From: Wenyingzhuangia sp039768865
Lineage (GTDB): Bacteria > Bacteroidota > Bacteroidia > Flavobacteriales > Flavobacteriaceae
Length of the DNA stretch: 27,443 nt
Strand: one strand, 5' to 3'
Assembly (NCBI RefSeq): GCF_039768865.1
Contig: NZ_JBDMZQ010000006.1
In this document: piece by piece, positions 16,125-24,497 of the stretch
How the letters are laid out: the number at the start of each line of letters is the position of its first letter
How positions within the stretch are numbered: the first letter of the stretch is position 1
Notes under the pieces: model-generated
What the model saw: only the letters and a program-made list of their open reading frames with translations
Database searches by the model: none
Told to the model about the DNA's origin: nothing
Translations under genes and position numbers: made by a program

Positions 16125-16211
16125 GATTTTTATAATTTCGTTCTTTTTCAAGTATATAACTAAGGTACTTATAAAACTTCAATAAAAAAAGACATGTATT
16201 TTTATGGGTAT

Positions 16212-16245
16212 TTGATTAAACTTTACTTTAGTATATTTACCTTTG
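16212..16245 (+). promoter_or_regulatory. clpP-clpX promoter (TTG, 23-base spacer, TACCTTTG)
   Basis: TACCTTTG at 16238-16245 matches the -7 consensus TAnnTTTG, and a TTG at 16212-16214 lies 23 bases upstream, at the long end of the usual spacing. The -7 element ends 20 bases before the ATG at 16266. It lies inside the longer open frame, which argues against the upstream start at 16194. Confidence 0.6.
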
Positions 16246-16265
16246 TAACCTTAAGAAAAGAATAT

Positions 16266-16928
16266 ATGGATTTCGGAAAAGAATTTGAAAGATATGCGAC
16301 GAAGCATCACGGTATTAGCAGTACCCATTATGATAAAATAGTTAGTTCAGTAACTCCTTATATCATGGAAGAACGACAGTTAAACATCACGCAAATGGAT
16401 GTTTTCTCTCGATTGATGATGGATAGAATTATTTTTTTAGGAACAGGAATTAATGACCAAGTAGCAAATATTATTCAAGCCCAGTTGTTGTTTTTAGAGT
16501 CTGTAGATGCAACCAAAGATATTTCTATTTACATCAACTCTCCAGGAGGAGGTGTGTATGCGGGGTTGGGGATCTATGATACTATGCAGTTCATCAAGCC
16601 TGATGTAGCAACAATTTGTACAGGTATGGCTGCTAGTATGGGAGCCGTTTTGATGTGTGCGGGGGCAGAAGGAAAACGTTCTGCTTTGCCTCATTCTCGT
16701 GTGATGATTCATCAGCCATTAGGAGGTGCGCAAGGGCAAGCCACAGACATGGAGATTACGGTTAGAGAAATAAATAAATTGAAAGAAGAACTATACACCA
16801 TCATATCTAATCATTCAGGACAACCTTTTGATAAAGTCTCTCAGGATTCTGATAGAGATTACTGGATGAAAGCAGAAGAAGCAAAAGCTTATGGTATGGT
16901 AGATGAAATTCTTACAAGAAGTAAATAA
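16266..16928 (+). CDS. clpP: ATP-dependent Clp protease proteolytic subunit
   Basis: A 220-residue serine protease subunit that forms tetradecameric chambers and degrades proteins fed in by ClpX or ClpC/ClpA. The catalytic triad is visible: Ser124 in GMAASMGAVL, His149 in VMIHQPLGG, and Asp198 in DSDRDYWM. The spacings of 25 and 49 residues equal those in E. coli ClpP. SIYINSPGGGVYAGLGIYD (87-105) is the substrate strand/oxyanion region. The frame is open upstream to 16194, but that would add MYFYGYLIKLYFSIFTF and include the promoter, so I take the ATG at 16266 (MDFGKEFERY). clpX follows after 37 bases. The trigger factor gene tig, often just upstream in other bacteria, is not here. Confidence 0.97.
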   Translation: MDFGKEFERYATKHHGISSTHYDKIVSSVTPYIMEERQLNITQMDVFSRLMMDRIIFLGTGINDQVANIIQAQLLFLESVDATKDISIYINSPGGGVYAGLGIYDTMQFIKPDVATICTGMAASMGAVLMCAGAEGKRSALPHSRVMIHQPLGGAQGQATDMEITVREINKLKEELYTIISNHSGQPFDKVSQDSDRDYWMKAEEAKAYGMVDEILTRSK

Positions 16929-16965
16929 GAAGAAATCAAGTTACTTGAGTTAAAAAAGATACAAG

Positions 16966-18198
16966 ATGTCAAAAGAAGGATTGGAATGTTCGTTTTGTGG
17001 TTCAAAGAAAGAAGAAACGAACTTGTTGATAGCAGGAGTTGATGCACACATATGTGATAGCTGTGTCTCTCAAGCTTATGGGATTTTATCAGAAGAGATA
17101 AAAGAAGAAACAGCGAATAAAAACGCTGATTTGGTCGTAAAAAAGCCAACAGAAATAAAAGCATTCCTAGATCAGTACATCATTGGTCAAGATCAAACTA
17201 AAAAGATCATGGCTGTAGCTGTCTATAATCACTACAAAAGATTAACTCAGCCAAACACACTAGAGGAAGAAATTGAAATAGAAAAAAGTAACATGGTTTT
17301 GGTAGGTGATACAGGAACCGGAAAAACATTAATAGCAAAGACCATTGCAAAGATGTTAAATGTACCTTTTTCTATTGTAGATGCAACAGTGTTGACTCAA
17401 GCTGGATATGTTGGAGAAGATGTAGAAAGTATTTTAAGTCGTTTGTTACAAGCCGCAGATTATGATGTTGAAAGTGCTGAAAGAGGAATCGTATTTATTG
17501 ATGAGATTGACAAGATAGCTCGTAAAGGAGACAATCCATCAATTACTCGTGATGTCTCAGGTGAAGGAGTACAACAGGCTTTGCTTAAATTACTAGAGGG
17601 AACAGTAGTAAATGTTGCTCCCAAAGGAGGTAGAAAGCACCCAGATCAAAAATTTATAGAGGTCAATACCAAAGATATTTTATTTATCGCTGGAGGAGCT
17701 TTTGCAGGGATAGAACGTAATATCAGCAAACGTTTGAATAGACAAGCAGTTGGTTTTGGAGCTTCTCTAAGTGAAGATAAAGTAGATGATAAAAATTTAT
17801 TACAATATATCATTCCAACAGATTTAAAAACATTTGGATTGATTCCTGAAATAATTGGTAGGTTACCTGTTTTAAGTTATATGAATCCATTAGATGCGAA
17901 AGCATTGCGAGCTATTTTGACAGAACCAAAAAATTCGCTAATTAAGCAGTACGCAAAATTGTTCCAAATGGATGGAGTTCAGTTTGAAATACTAGAGGAA
18001 GCATTAGATTATATTGTAGAAAAAGCTATAGAGTACAAGTTAGGCGCAAGAGGATTAAGGTCTTTGTGTGAGGCTATTTTTACTGATGCCATGTTTGAGA
18101 TGCCGAGTACAGATCAAACGTCTTTTGAAGTCACAAAAGAATATGCAGAAAGCAAATTGAATAATACAATGTTAAGGCAATTAAAAAGAGCCTCCTAA
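16966..18198 (+). CDS. clpX: ATP-dependent Clp protease ATP-binding subunit ClpX
   Basis: A 410-residue AAA+ unfoldase that recognises substrates and threads them into ClpP. The N-terminal zinc-binding domain has CSFC and CDSC (C8, C11, C30, C33). Walker A is GDTGTGKT (114-121), the pore-1 loop AGYVGED (146-152), and Walker B IVFIDEID (175-182). The arginine-finger region and sensor 2 (YKLGARGLRSLCE) follow. The ClpP-binding loop reads AVGFGAS (261-267), a VGF form of the IGF motif. Length and all motifs are normal. It is co-transcribed with clpP, 37 bases downstream of it, and ended by a hairpin terminator at 18238. No internal promoter was seen in the short gap. Confidence 0.97.
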   Translation: MSKEGLECSFCGSKKEETNLLIAGVDAHICDSCVSQAYGILSEEIKEETANKNADLVVKKPTEIKAFLDQYIIGQDQTKKIMAVAVYNHYKRLTQPNTLEEEIEIEKSNMVLVGDTGTGKTLIAKTIAKMLNVPFSIVDATVLTQAGYVGEDVESILSRLLQAADYDVESAERGIVFIDEIDKIARKGDNPSITRDVSGEGVQQALLKLLEGTVVNVAPKGGRKHPDQKFIEVNTKDILFIAGGAFAGIERNISKRLNRQAVGFGASLSEDKVDDKNLLQYIIPTDLKTFGLIPEIIGRLPVLSYMNPLDAKALRAILTEPKNSLIKQYAKLFQMDGVQFEILEEALDYIVEKAIEYKLGARGLRSLCEAIFTDAMFEMPSTDQTSFEVTKEYAESKLNNTMLRQLKRAS

Positions 18199-18237
18199 TA
18201 TTCAAAAAGCAAATAATTTAAATTTTAAATACAGTGT

Positions 18238-18273
18238 AAAAAACACATTGCCTAAAGGTTATGTGTTTTTTTG
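18238..18273 (+). terminator. Intrinsic terminator of clpP-clpX
   Basis: AAAAAACACAT (18238-18248) is followed by a 12-base loop and ATGTGTTTTTT (18261-18271), a perfect 11-base-pair stem running into a T-tract. CCT and AGG inside the loop could extend it. The stem is AT-rich, as usual for flavobacteria. It lies 40 bases after the clpX stop and directly before the dnaG promoter. Confidence 0.8.
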
Positions 18274-18286
18274 TATTATAGATTTT

Positions 18287-18294
18287 TATATTTG
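18287..18294 (+). promoter_or_regulatory. -7 promoter element (TATATTTG) for dnaG
   Basis: TATATTTG matches TAnnTTTG and ends 18 bases before the TTG start of dnaG. The nearest TTG upstream (18271-18273) is only 13 bases away, too close for a standard -33. Transcription would begin near 18300. Confidence 0.5.
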
Positions 18295-18312
18295 TATTAA
18301 AATGAAAATAAA

Positions 18313-20388
18313 TTGATTTCAAGAGAAACCATAGATCGTGTCTTTGAAACTGCTAGAGTTGAAGAGGTCATAGGAGAGTTTGTTACGTTGAAAAAATCGG
18401 GAAGTAGTTTTAAGGGACTGTCTCCGTTTGTTGACGAAAAGACTCCTTCTTTTATGGTGTCTCCAGTAAAAGGAATTTGGAAGGATTTTAGTACCGGAAA
18501 AGGAGGGAATGCTATATCTTTTTTAATGGAACATGAACACTATTCCTATCCGGAAGCAATACGATATTTAGCAGATAAATACAATATTGTTATCGAAGAA
18601 ACTGAGCAGTCTAACGAGCAGAAAGAAGCTGCAGACGAACGTGAAAGTATGTATTTGGTGTCTAAATACGCTCAAGACTATTTTCAAAAAACAATGCTCA
18701 ACACCCAACAGGGTAAAGCAATAGGACTCAGTTATTTCAAAGAACGTGGCTTTACAGATGAAATGATAAACGTCTTTCAGTTGGGGTATTGTTTGGATGA
18801 TTGGACCGCTTTTACCGATTCTGCCTTAAAAAGTGGTTATGATCTTCAATACTTAGAAAGCACAGGGTTGACCATTGTAAAAGAAAGAGGAAAACAATTT
18901 GACCGTTTCAAAGGCCGTGTGATGTTTCCTATTCATAGTATGAGTGGTCGAGTATTGGGATTTGGAGGTAGAATTTTGACCAATGATAAAAAAGCCGCAA
19001 AGTATTTAAATTCTCCTGAGAGTGATATTTATCATAAGAGTAAGGTATTATATGGTATTTATCAAGCTAAAAAGACCATCTCAAGAGAAGACAATTGTTA
19101 TTTGGTAGAAGGTTACACAGATGTGATCTCAATGTACCAAAATGGAGTTACAAATGTAGTGGCTTCCTCGGGAACTGCGCTAACGCCAGATCAAATTCGC
19201 TTGGTCAAAAGGTTAACTCCTAATATGACTGTTCTTTTTGACGGAGATGCCGCAGGATTAAGAGCATCTGTTCGAGGGATTGATTTGATTTTGGAGCAGG
19301 GCATGAACGTAAAAGTGGTGACCTTTCCTGACGGAGAGGATCCGGATTCTTTTGCGAGAAAAAAAACAACAGAAGAGTTAAAAGAGCATTTACAAAGCCA
19401 TCAACAAGATTTCATCAGTTTTAAGGTGTCCTTGTTGATGAAAGAAGCTAAGAATGATCCTGTCAAAAAAGCAGGATTGATTCGGGATATTGTGTTGAGT
19501 ATTTCTAAGATTCCAGATAGTATCAAACAAGAAGTATATATCCAGGAATGTTCTCGTTTGATGGATATTTCAGAAACAGTTTTGTTTAACGAATTGGCTC
19601 AAATGCTGAGTAAGCAAGTTAGAGATGCCGATAGAAAACCCAATGCGTCTTCTAAAATGAGAGTAGCTTCCTCATCATTTAGTCCTGCAAAGAAAAATCC
19701 TTTGTCAGAAGAGGTGCCTGATGATGTTGCTTTTCAGGAAATGATGATGGCACAGGAGGGCGCTATGCTTGCTTCTCAGAATAAAAACACCAAAGAGGTT
19801 TCAGCCATTAAGGGGATTAATACTTTGGATGTTTACGAACGTGAAATTATTCAAATTCTATTGTTGTACGGTAATCATGAAGTAAACTTTGTAGACTGGG
19901 TAGAGGACCACGACAAAAAGGGAAAAGTAGTCATGGTTAAAGAAGAGTATACGAATACTGTTGCTCATGAACTCTATTTACAATTACAAGACGATGAAAT
20001 AGAATTTACCAATCCTTTATTTTTAAAAATATATAAGGAGATTAGTTACCAAATTAATCAAGAAGAAAAACTAGCAGTAGCAGTTTTGACCAGTCATGAA
20101 GATAGTGAGATTTCGAGAGAAGTGACCAATATATTGATGGACGACGAACGCTATACGTTGAGTGATTGGGCTTCTAAAGAAATAGAGGTCGCTCAAAAAA
20201 CAGATGTTTTGCAGAAATTGGTTCAAGATGCTATTTTGAATTTGAGGAGAGTGTTGATTGAGCTTAAAGTAAAGGAATTAATGCAAGAAGTAGCTGATGA
20301 AGAAAAGCGTGTTGAGGCATTACAAGGCGTTATGGATTACACCCAATTGAAAAGCCTATTGTTTGATAAACTATACAGGGTGTTATAG
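18313..20388 (+). CDS. dnaG: DNA primase lacking the zinc-finger ligands
   Basis: A 691-residue replicative primase that makes RNA primers at the fork with DnaB. The N-terminal domain aligns well with E. coli DnaG (EFVTLKKSG, SPFVDEKTPSFMVS, GKGGNAISFLM). However, the four zinc ligands C40, H43, C61 and C64 correspond to Ser37, Val40, Asp58 and Thr61. The zinc site is therefore absent. The catalytic core is intact: GRVLGFGGR, the TOPRIM Glu in YLVEGYTDVISMY, SSGTAL and FDGDAAG, then the DPDSF block. The C-terminal 250 residues are the helicase-interaction region and are poorly conserved. The start is TTG: a stop lies five codons upstream and no ATG lies between. A four-codon frame (ATG 18302 to TGA 18316) overlaps this start. 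It is a single-gene unit with its own -7 element. Confidence 0.95.
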   Translation: MISRETIDRVFETARVEEVIGEFVTLKKSGSSFKGLSPFVDEKTPSFMVSPVKGIWKDFSTGKGGNAISFLMEHEHYSYPEAIRYLADKYNIVIEETEQSNEQKEAADERESMYLVSKYAQDYFQKTMLNTQQGKAIGLSYFKERGFTDEMINVFQLGYCLDDWTAFTDSALKSGYDLQYLESTGLTIVKERGKQFDRFKGRVMFPIHSMSGRVLGFGGRILTNDKKAAKYLNSPESDIYHKSKVLYGIYQAKKTISREDNCYLVEGYTDVISMYQNGVTNVVASSGTALTPDQIRLVKRLTPNMTVLFDGDAAGLRASVRGIDLILEQGMNVKVVTFPDGEDPDSFARKKTTEELKEHLQSHQQDFISFKVSLLMKEAKNDPVKKAGLIRDIVLSISKIPDSIKQEVYIQECSRLMDISETVLFNELAQMLSKQVRDADRKPNASSKMRVASSSFSPAKKNPLSEEVPDDVAFQEMMMAQEGAMLASQNKNTKEVSAIKGINTLDVYEREIIQILLLYGNHEVNFVDWVEDHDKKGKVVMVKEEYTNTVAHELYLQLQDDEIEFTNPLFLKIYKEISYQINQEEKLAVAVLTSHEDSEISREVTNILMDDERYTLSDWASKEIEVAQKTDVLQKLVQDAILNLRRVLIELKVKELMQEVADEEKRVEALQGVMDYTQLKSLLFDKLYRVL

Positions 20389-20484
20389 TACACCCATTAG
20401 AGAACCCTTATCGAAATGATTTCAGTGCTTTAAAAGAGTTTTTCCTTTGTTAATTTTAGTATATTTCCACAAAAATTATTCTGA

Positions 20485-21585
20485 TTGAAAACAATTGTAG
20501 TTTCTGTTACCAATGATTTGGTTATTGACCAACGTGTACATAAAGTTTGTAGCACACTCCAATCCATGGGTTTTAAGATTCATTTGATTGGTAGAGAATT
20601 AAAAAATAGTTCACCAATTACAAGACCCTACAAAACCACAAGAATTAAGCTGCTATTTAATAAAGGGGTCCTGTTTTATGCAGAATACAATATTAGACTT
20701 TTTTGCATTTTACTTTTTGCCAAAAAAGAAGTCTTGCTCTCTAATGATCTAGATACATTGCTACCAAATTTCTTGGCTGCTAAACTATGCAGGAAACCTA
20801 TAGTCTATGATAGCCACGAACTGTTTACAGAAGTTCCAGAATTGATACATAGACCAAAAACTCAAAAAATTTGGTTGACCATAGAGCAGTTTATTTTTCC
20901 TAAGTTAAAAGATGTGTTTACGGTTTGTTTTTCCATAGCTACTTATTATAAAGAGAAATATGGAGTGTCTTTACATGTAGTAAGAAACGTTCCTAATGAC
21001 AAAGAAATAACTCAAGAGGTTTCTAAAGAAATTGTTGATTTTATTAAAGATAAACAGGCAGTTGTTTATCAAGGAGCTGTTAATTTAGGAAGAGGTGTTG
21101 ATTTAATGATAGATGCTGTTGCTAGGATGGAGAATACAGTATTATGCGTTTTTGGAAATGGAGACCAATATGATGAGATTTATTTAAAAATACAGAAAGA
21201 AAACTTATCAGATAAGGTACTTTTATATGGAAGAATTTCTCCTGTAGAGCTAAAGAGCACAACACCTTTGTTTGACGTAGGAATGTCTTTAGAGGAAGAT
21301 TTAGGAATGAATTATAGGTATGCATTGCCCAACAAATTGTTTGATTATGTTCATGCTAAAATTCCTTGCTTAGTTTCGAGTTTGCCAGAAATGAGCCAAA
21401 TAGTTATGTCTTATAAAATCGGAGAGGTTGTTCAAAAAAGAACCCCAGAAAAGATTGCCCAACAATTACACAAAATAATAAGGAATAATCAGGATTATCA
21501 TGAGCGTTTAGTTTTAGCTAAAAAACAGTTAAATTGGGAGAAAGAATCAGAAGTTATTAAGCAAGTTTATAGCAAGTTTCTATGA
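20485..21585 (+). CDS. Glycosyltransferase, GT-B/GT4-like
   Basis: A 366-residue protein resembling family 4-type glycosyltransferases with two Rossmann-like domains. The N-terminal acceptor domain begins IVVSVTNDLVIDQRVHKVC and includes VLLSNDLDTLLPNFL and YDSHELFTEVPEL. The donor domain has AVVYQGAVNLGRGVDLMIDAV-like segments, VFGNGDQYDEI, and LPNKLFDYVHAKIPCLVSS, where a nucleotide-sugar contact is expected. No signal peptide; hydrophobic patches suggest membrane association. The start is TTG, directly after an in-frame TGA at 20482, so no longer form exists. A near-consensus -7 element, TATATTTC (20460-20467), lies 17 bases upstream. It overlaps the next gene by four bases (ATGA), which indicates translational coupling. 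The sugar and acceptor are unknown; a surface glycan is likely from its partners. Confidence 0.85.
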   Translation: MKTIVVSVTNDLVIDQRVHKVCSTLQSMGFKIHLIGRELKNSSPITRPYKTTRIKLLFNKGVLFYAEYNIRLFCILLFAKKEVLLSNDLDTLLPNFLAAKLCRKPIVYDSHELFTEVPELIHRPKTQKIWLTIEQFIFPKLKDVFTVCFSIATYYKEKYGVSLHVVRNVPNDKEITQEVSKEIVDFIKDKQAVVYQGAVNLGRGVDLMIDAVARMENTVLCVFGNGDQYDEIYLKIQKENLSDKVLLYGRISPVELKSTTPLFDVGMSLEEDLGMNYRYALPNKLFDYVHAKIPCLVSSLPEMSQIVMSYKIGEVVQKRTPEKIAQQLHKIIRNNQDYHERLVLAKKQLNWEKESEVIKQVYSKFL

Positions 21586-22868
21586 TTATAATTTATTCGG
21601 ATACCATTTCTAATAGACTTATTTACACCCTAGATGTCATATTTAAATATGTTTTAGGAGTAGATTATAGGTGTACAAATAAACTACAGGAATTTGAAGT
21701 CTCTACTTTGGTAAGAATAAATTATTCAAAGAAAAATCTCGATAAAACACTTCAAATTACACCTTCAACTCTATTGTTTGAAAATGGAATAAGGAGTCAA
21801 GATATTCAAGTTTCGTGGCAGAGTGAAATTCCTTATTTTTTTAGAACGGGGGGAGAATTTTTATATGATGTTTTTGCCTCTACTTTTTATATGGTCAGTA
21901 GGTATGAAGAATACCTGCCTTTTACATCTGATATACATGGAAGATTTAAAGCGGAAGATAGTCTGGCTTTTAAACAAGGTTTTTTAAAACAACCTGTGGT
22001 GAACTTATGGAGCTTAGAGTTACAGCATCAAATGGTAAAATTGTTTCCAGAATTGTGTTTTCCAAAGAAAAAAACAAGTTATTTAAATACGCTGGACATT
22101 GATATTGCTTACGCCTACAAATCAAAAGGTTTGGTTCGATTTTTAGGAGGGTTTGCAAATTCAATAATTAATAAGAATAAAGAAGAAATAGTAGAAAGAA
22201 TATCTTATCTAAAGTCAAAAAAGGATCCATTTGACACCTACGATTTTATTGAAAATGCTTCAAAAAAAATTAAAACTAAATATTTTTTTCTTTTGGGTAA
22301 CAAAGCAAAATATGATCCTAATATTCACTTCAAAAGAAAAGGTTTAAAAGAGATAATCCTAAAATTAAGCAAACAACACGAAATTGGAATTCATCCTTCC
22401 TATCAATCCAATCAAAAACCAGCGTTGGTAGCTAAAGAAATAAATAGATTGACAAAGATTTTAGGAAAAGAAATTACTAGTAGTAGACAGCATTTTTTAA
22501 AAATGAGTTTTCCGTTTACTTATGAAAACTTGATTGGCCAAAAAATAACCAAAGACTACACTATGGGATTCGCTTCGCAAGTAGGTTTTAGAGCAGGAAT
22601 TTGCAATGTATATCCATTTTACAATATAGAAAAAGAAGCACAAAGACCTTTGTGGATTGTCCCATTTCAGGTCATGGATGGAACGTTGAATCAGTATTTG
22701 AGTCTGACTCCAACACAGGCTTCACAGCAACTAAGAGCATTGATTGATCAAGTTAGAAATGTAGATGGGTTGTTTGTTTCATTATGGCACAATTCGTCCT
22801 TATCAGAAAAAACAATTTGGATGGGATGGCAAAAGGTATATAAGGATATGTTAACTTTGATGAAATAA
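21582..22868 (+). CDS. Polysaccharide deacetylase-like protein with N-terminal extension (DUF7033-like)
   Basis: A 428-residue protein of a type seen in flavobacterial glycan clusters. Residues 1-150 form an extra domain with YDVFASTFYMVSRYEEYLPF and GRFKAEDSLAFKQGFL, typical of DUF7033. The second part is a divergent NodB-like barrel. The usual TFDDG becomes TLDIDIAYAY (Asp172, Asp174), the His motif reads IGIHPSYQS (His271), and SRQHF (301-305) and GFRAG (335-339) complete the pocket. The second metal-binding His of HxxxH is not evident. Whether it removes acetyl groups is therefore uncertain. No signal peptide, so it would act in the cytosol, perhaps on lipid-linked intermediates. It overlaps the first glycosyltransferase gene by four bases and is followed by the second after 15. 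Confidence 0.8.
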   Translation: MIIIYSDTISNRLIYTLDVIFKYVLGVDYRCTNKLQEFEVSTLVRINYSKKNLDKTLQITPSTLLFENGIRSQDIQVSWQSEIPYFFRTGGEFLYDVFASTFYMVSRYEEYLPFTSDIHGRFKAEDSLAFKQGFLKQPVVNLWSLELQHQMVKLFPELCFPKKKTSYLNTLDIDIAYAYKSKGLVRFLGGFANSIINKNKEEIVERISYLKSKKDPFDTYDFIENASKKIKTKYFFLLGNKAKYDPNIHFKRKGLKEIILKLSKQHEIGIHPSYQSNQKPALVAKEINRLTKILGKEITSSRQHFLKMSFPFTYENLIGQKITKDYTMGFASQVGFRAGICNVYPFYNIEKEAQRPLWIVPFQVMDGTLNQYLSLTPTQASQQLRALIDQVRNVDGLFVSLWHNSSLSEKTIWMGWQKVYKDMLTLMK

Positions 22869-22883
22869 TTAGAGTTGTAGCAT

Positions 22884-23792
22884 ATGATTTCAATTTGCAT
22901 ACCCATTTACAATCAAGAAATTTCTAATTTGATAAATGAACTCACTAATCAGATTAGATCACTGAGTTTAAATATTGAAATCATAGTGATTGATGATGGT
23001 TCAGAAGACGTTTTTGAGAATCAAAATCTTTTAAAAGATCACACCTACATAGCGCTTCAAGAAAACGTAGGGAGATCCAAGATTAGGAATTTATTTGTTG
23101 AGCACGCCAAACATGATAACTTGCTTTTTTTAGATGGAGATGTAGTCATTGTAGGCGAAGATTTTGTTGAAAATTACATAAATGTCATCAGAGCAAAATC
23201 TTTTGATGTGATTTGTGGTGGGTTATTATATAGCGATACTGTTCCTTTAAAAACACACCAATTGAGATGGAGATATGGAATTAAAAGGGAGTGTAGATCA
23301 GTTGAAAAAAGGACTCAATCTCCCTACAACTCATTTATGACTAGTAATTTTGTAATCAAGAAAGAAGGATTAATTCACTTGCCTTTTGATGAGCAACTCA
23401 CAGATTATGGTCATGAAGATACGTTGATGGGTTTTGAGTTAAAAAAGACTAATAAAGCAATCATCCATATTCAAAACCCCGTCTTACACGCAGACCACAC
23501 CAGTAACGAAGCGTTCATTTATAAAACAGAAAAAGCCATTCAGAATTTGTTTTACATCCACCAAACACAAAAATATCAGAAAGAATTTTCGCAAAGCATC
23601 AAGCTCTTAAGATTGGCAAAGATCCTAAAAACATTAAGTTTAACTTTTGGAGTCCTTATTTTATTTAAGGTTGTGAAATTAACGCTTAAGAAAGGATTGA
23701 TAAGTGGAGATATAAAAAGTTTAAATTCCTATGATTTTTATAAGTTAGGAGTGCTTTTAGAGCAAGAAAAAAATCGTTTCAAGCTCTCTTGA
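22884..23792 (+). CDS. Glycosyltransferase family 2 protein
   Basis: A 302-residue GT-A fold glycosyltransferase. The N-terminus ISICIPIYNQEI, the nucleotide-binding VIDDGSED (35-42), NVGRSKIRNLF and the metal-binding LDGDVVIV (Asp84, Asp86) are classic family 2 blocks. DEQLTDYGHEDTLMGFELKK supplies the acidic ED-type catalytic region. A hydrophobic segment near residues 243-265 (LKTLSLTFGVLILFKVVKLTL) suggests membrane anchoring. It inverts the donor sugar configuration by family rule; the sugar and acceptor are unknown. It is the last gene of the three-gene operon, 15 bases behind the deacetylase-like gene. It converges with ftsE, with ten bases between the stops. Confidence 0.9.
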   Translation: MISICIPIYNQEISNLINELTNQIRSLSLNIEIIVIDDGSEDVFENQNLLKDHTYIALQENVGRSKIRNLFVEHAKHDNLLFLDGDVVIVGEDFVENYINVIRAKSFDVICGGLLYSDTVPLKTHQLRWRYGIKRECRSVEKRTQSPYNSFMTSNFVIKKEGLIHLPFDEQLTDYGHEDTLMGFELKKTNKAIIHIQNPVLHADHTSNEAFIYKTEKAIQNLFYIHQTQKYQKEFSQSIKLLRLAKILKTLSLTFGVLILFKVVKLTLKKGLISGDIKSLNSYDFYKLGVLLEQEKNRFKLS

Positions 23793-23802
23793 AGATAGTT
23801 TG

Positions 23803-24480
23803 TTATTGGTGTACTACTTCGAAGACCTCTCCGTTTTCTACTTTAAAAGTGCGTTGAGGATATTTTAAAATCAAAGAATAGTCATGAGTAGCCATTAGGA
23901 TGGTTTTTCCTTCTTGGTGGATTTGATTCAAGAGTCCCATTACCTCCATTGAAGTTTTAGGGTCTAGGTTTCCAGTTGGTTCATCGGCAATAATCAATTC
24001 GGGATCATTGAGTAACGCTCTGGCAATCGCAATTCGTTGTTGTTCTCCACCAGATAGTTGAAAAGGCATTTTGTATCCTTTTTCTTGCAAGCCAACTTTT
24101 GTTAGCACTTCATTTATTTTGCGATTCATTTTTTCTTTGTCTTTCCAGCCTGTAGCTTTTAGGACAAACAATAAGTTGTCATTGATGCTTCTATCGTTAA
24201 GCAGTTTAAAATCCTGAAATACGATTCCAATTTTACGCCTTAAAAATGGGATTTGTTTTTCTTTTAGCCTGGGTAAATCGTATTCAGCAACTTCACCTAC
24301 ACCATCTGTCAGAGGCAAATCGCCGTAAAGTATTTTTAACAAGCTACTTTTCCCACTTCCTGTTTTCCCAATCAAATAAAAGAATTCTCCTTTCTTAATT
24401 TCAAAGTTTAAGTTTTTTAAAATTAAAACATTGTCTTGAAAAACATTAGCATTTTTTAAATATAAAACAGGTTGAGACAT
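23803..24480 (-). CDS. ftsE: Cell division ABC transporter ATP-binding protein FtsE
   Basis: A 225-residue ABC ATPase. Walker A is GKTGSGKS (38-45), the Q-loop Gln89 in VFQDFKLL, the signature LSGGEQQ (142-148), Walker B LIIADE (162-167) and the switch His199 in MATHD. The phrases RRKIGIVFQDFKLL and ADEPTGNLDP mark the FtsE/LolD group. The sequence as a whole, including GDLPLTDGVG and the end EVFEVVHQ, fits flavobacterial FtsE. FtsE works with membrane protein FtsX to control peptidoglycan hydrolases at the septum; ftsX is not adjacent here. The start is ATG, with an exact TATGTTTG -7 element 17 bases upstream. It is convergent with the glycan operon. LolD is the alternative, judged less likely. 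Confidence 0.88.
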   Translation of the reverse strand: MSQPVLYLKNANVFQDNVLILKNLNFEIKKGEFFYLIGKTGSGKSSLLKILYGDLPLTDGVGEVAEYDLPRLKEKQIPFLRRKIGIVFQDFKLLNDRSINDNLLFVLKATGWKDKEKMNRKINEVLTKVGLQEKGYKMPFQLSGGEQQRIAIARALLNDPELIIADEPTGNLDPKTSMEVMGLLNQIHQEGKTILMATHDYSLILKYPQRTFKVENGEVFEVVHQ

Positions 24481-24497
24481 AGAGGGTTTGTTTTATA

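Noticed and set aside
16194..16265. Upstream extension of clpP (24 residues, hydrophobic)
   Set aside because: The promoter element TACCTTTG lies inside it, ClpP homologues begin near the ATG at 16266, and ClpP is cytosolic.
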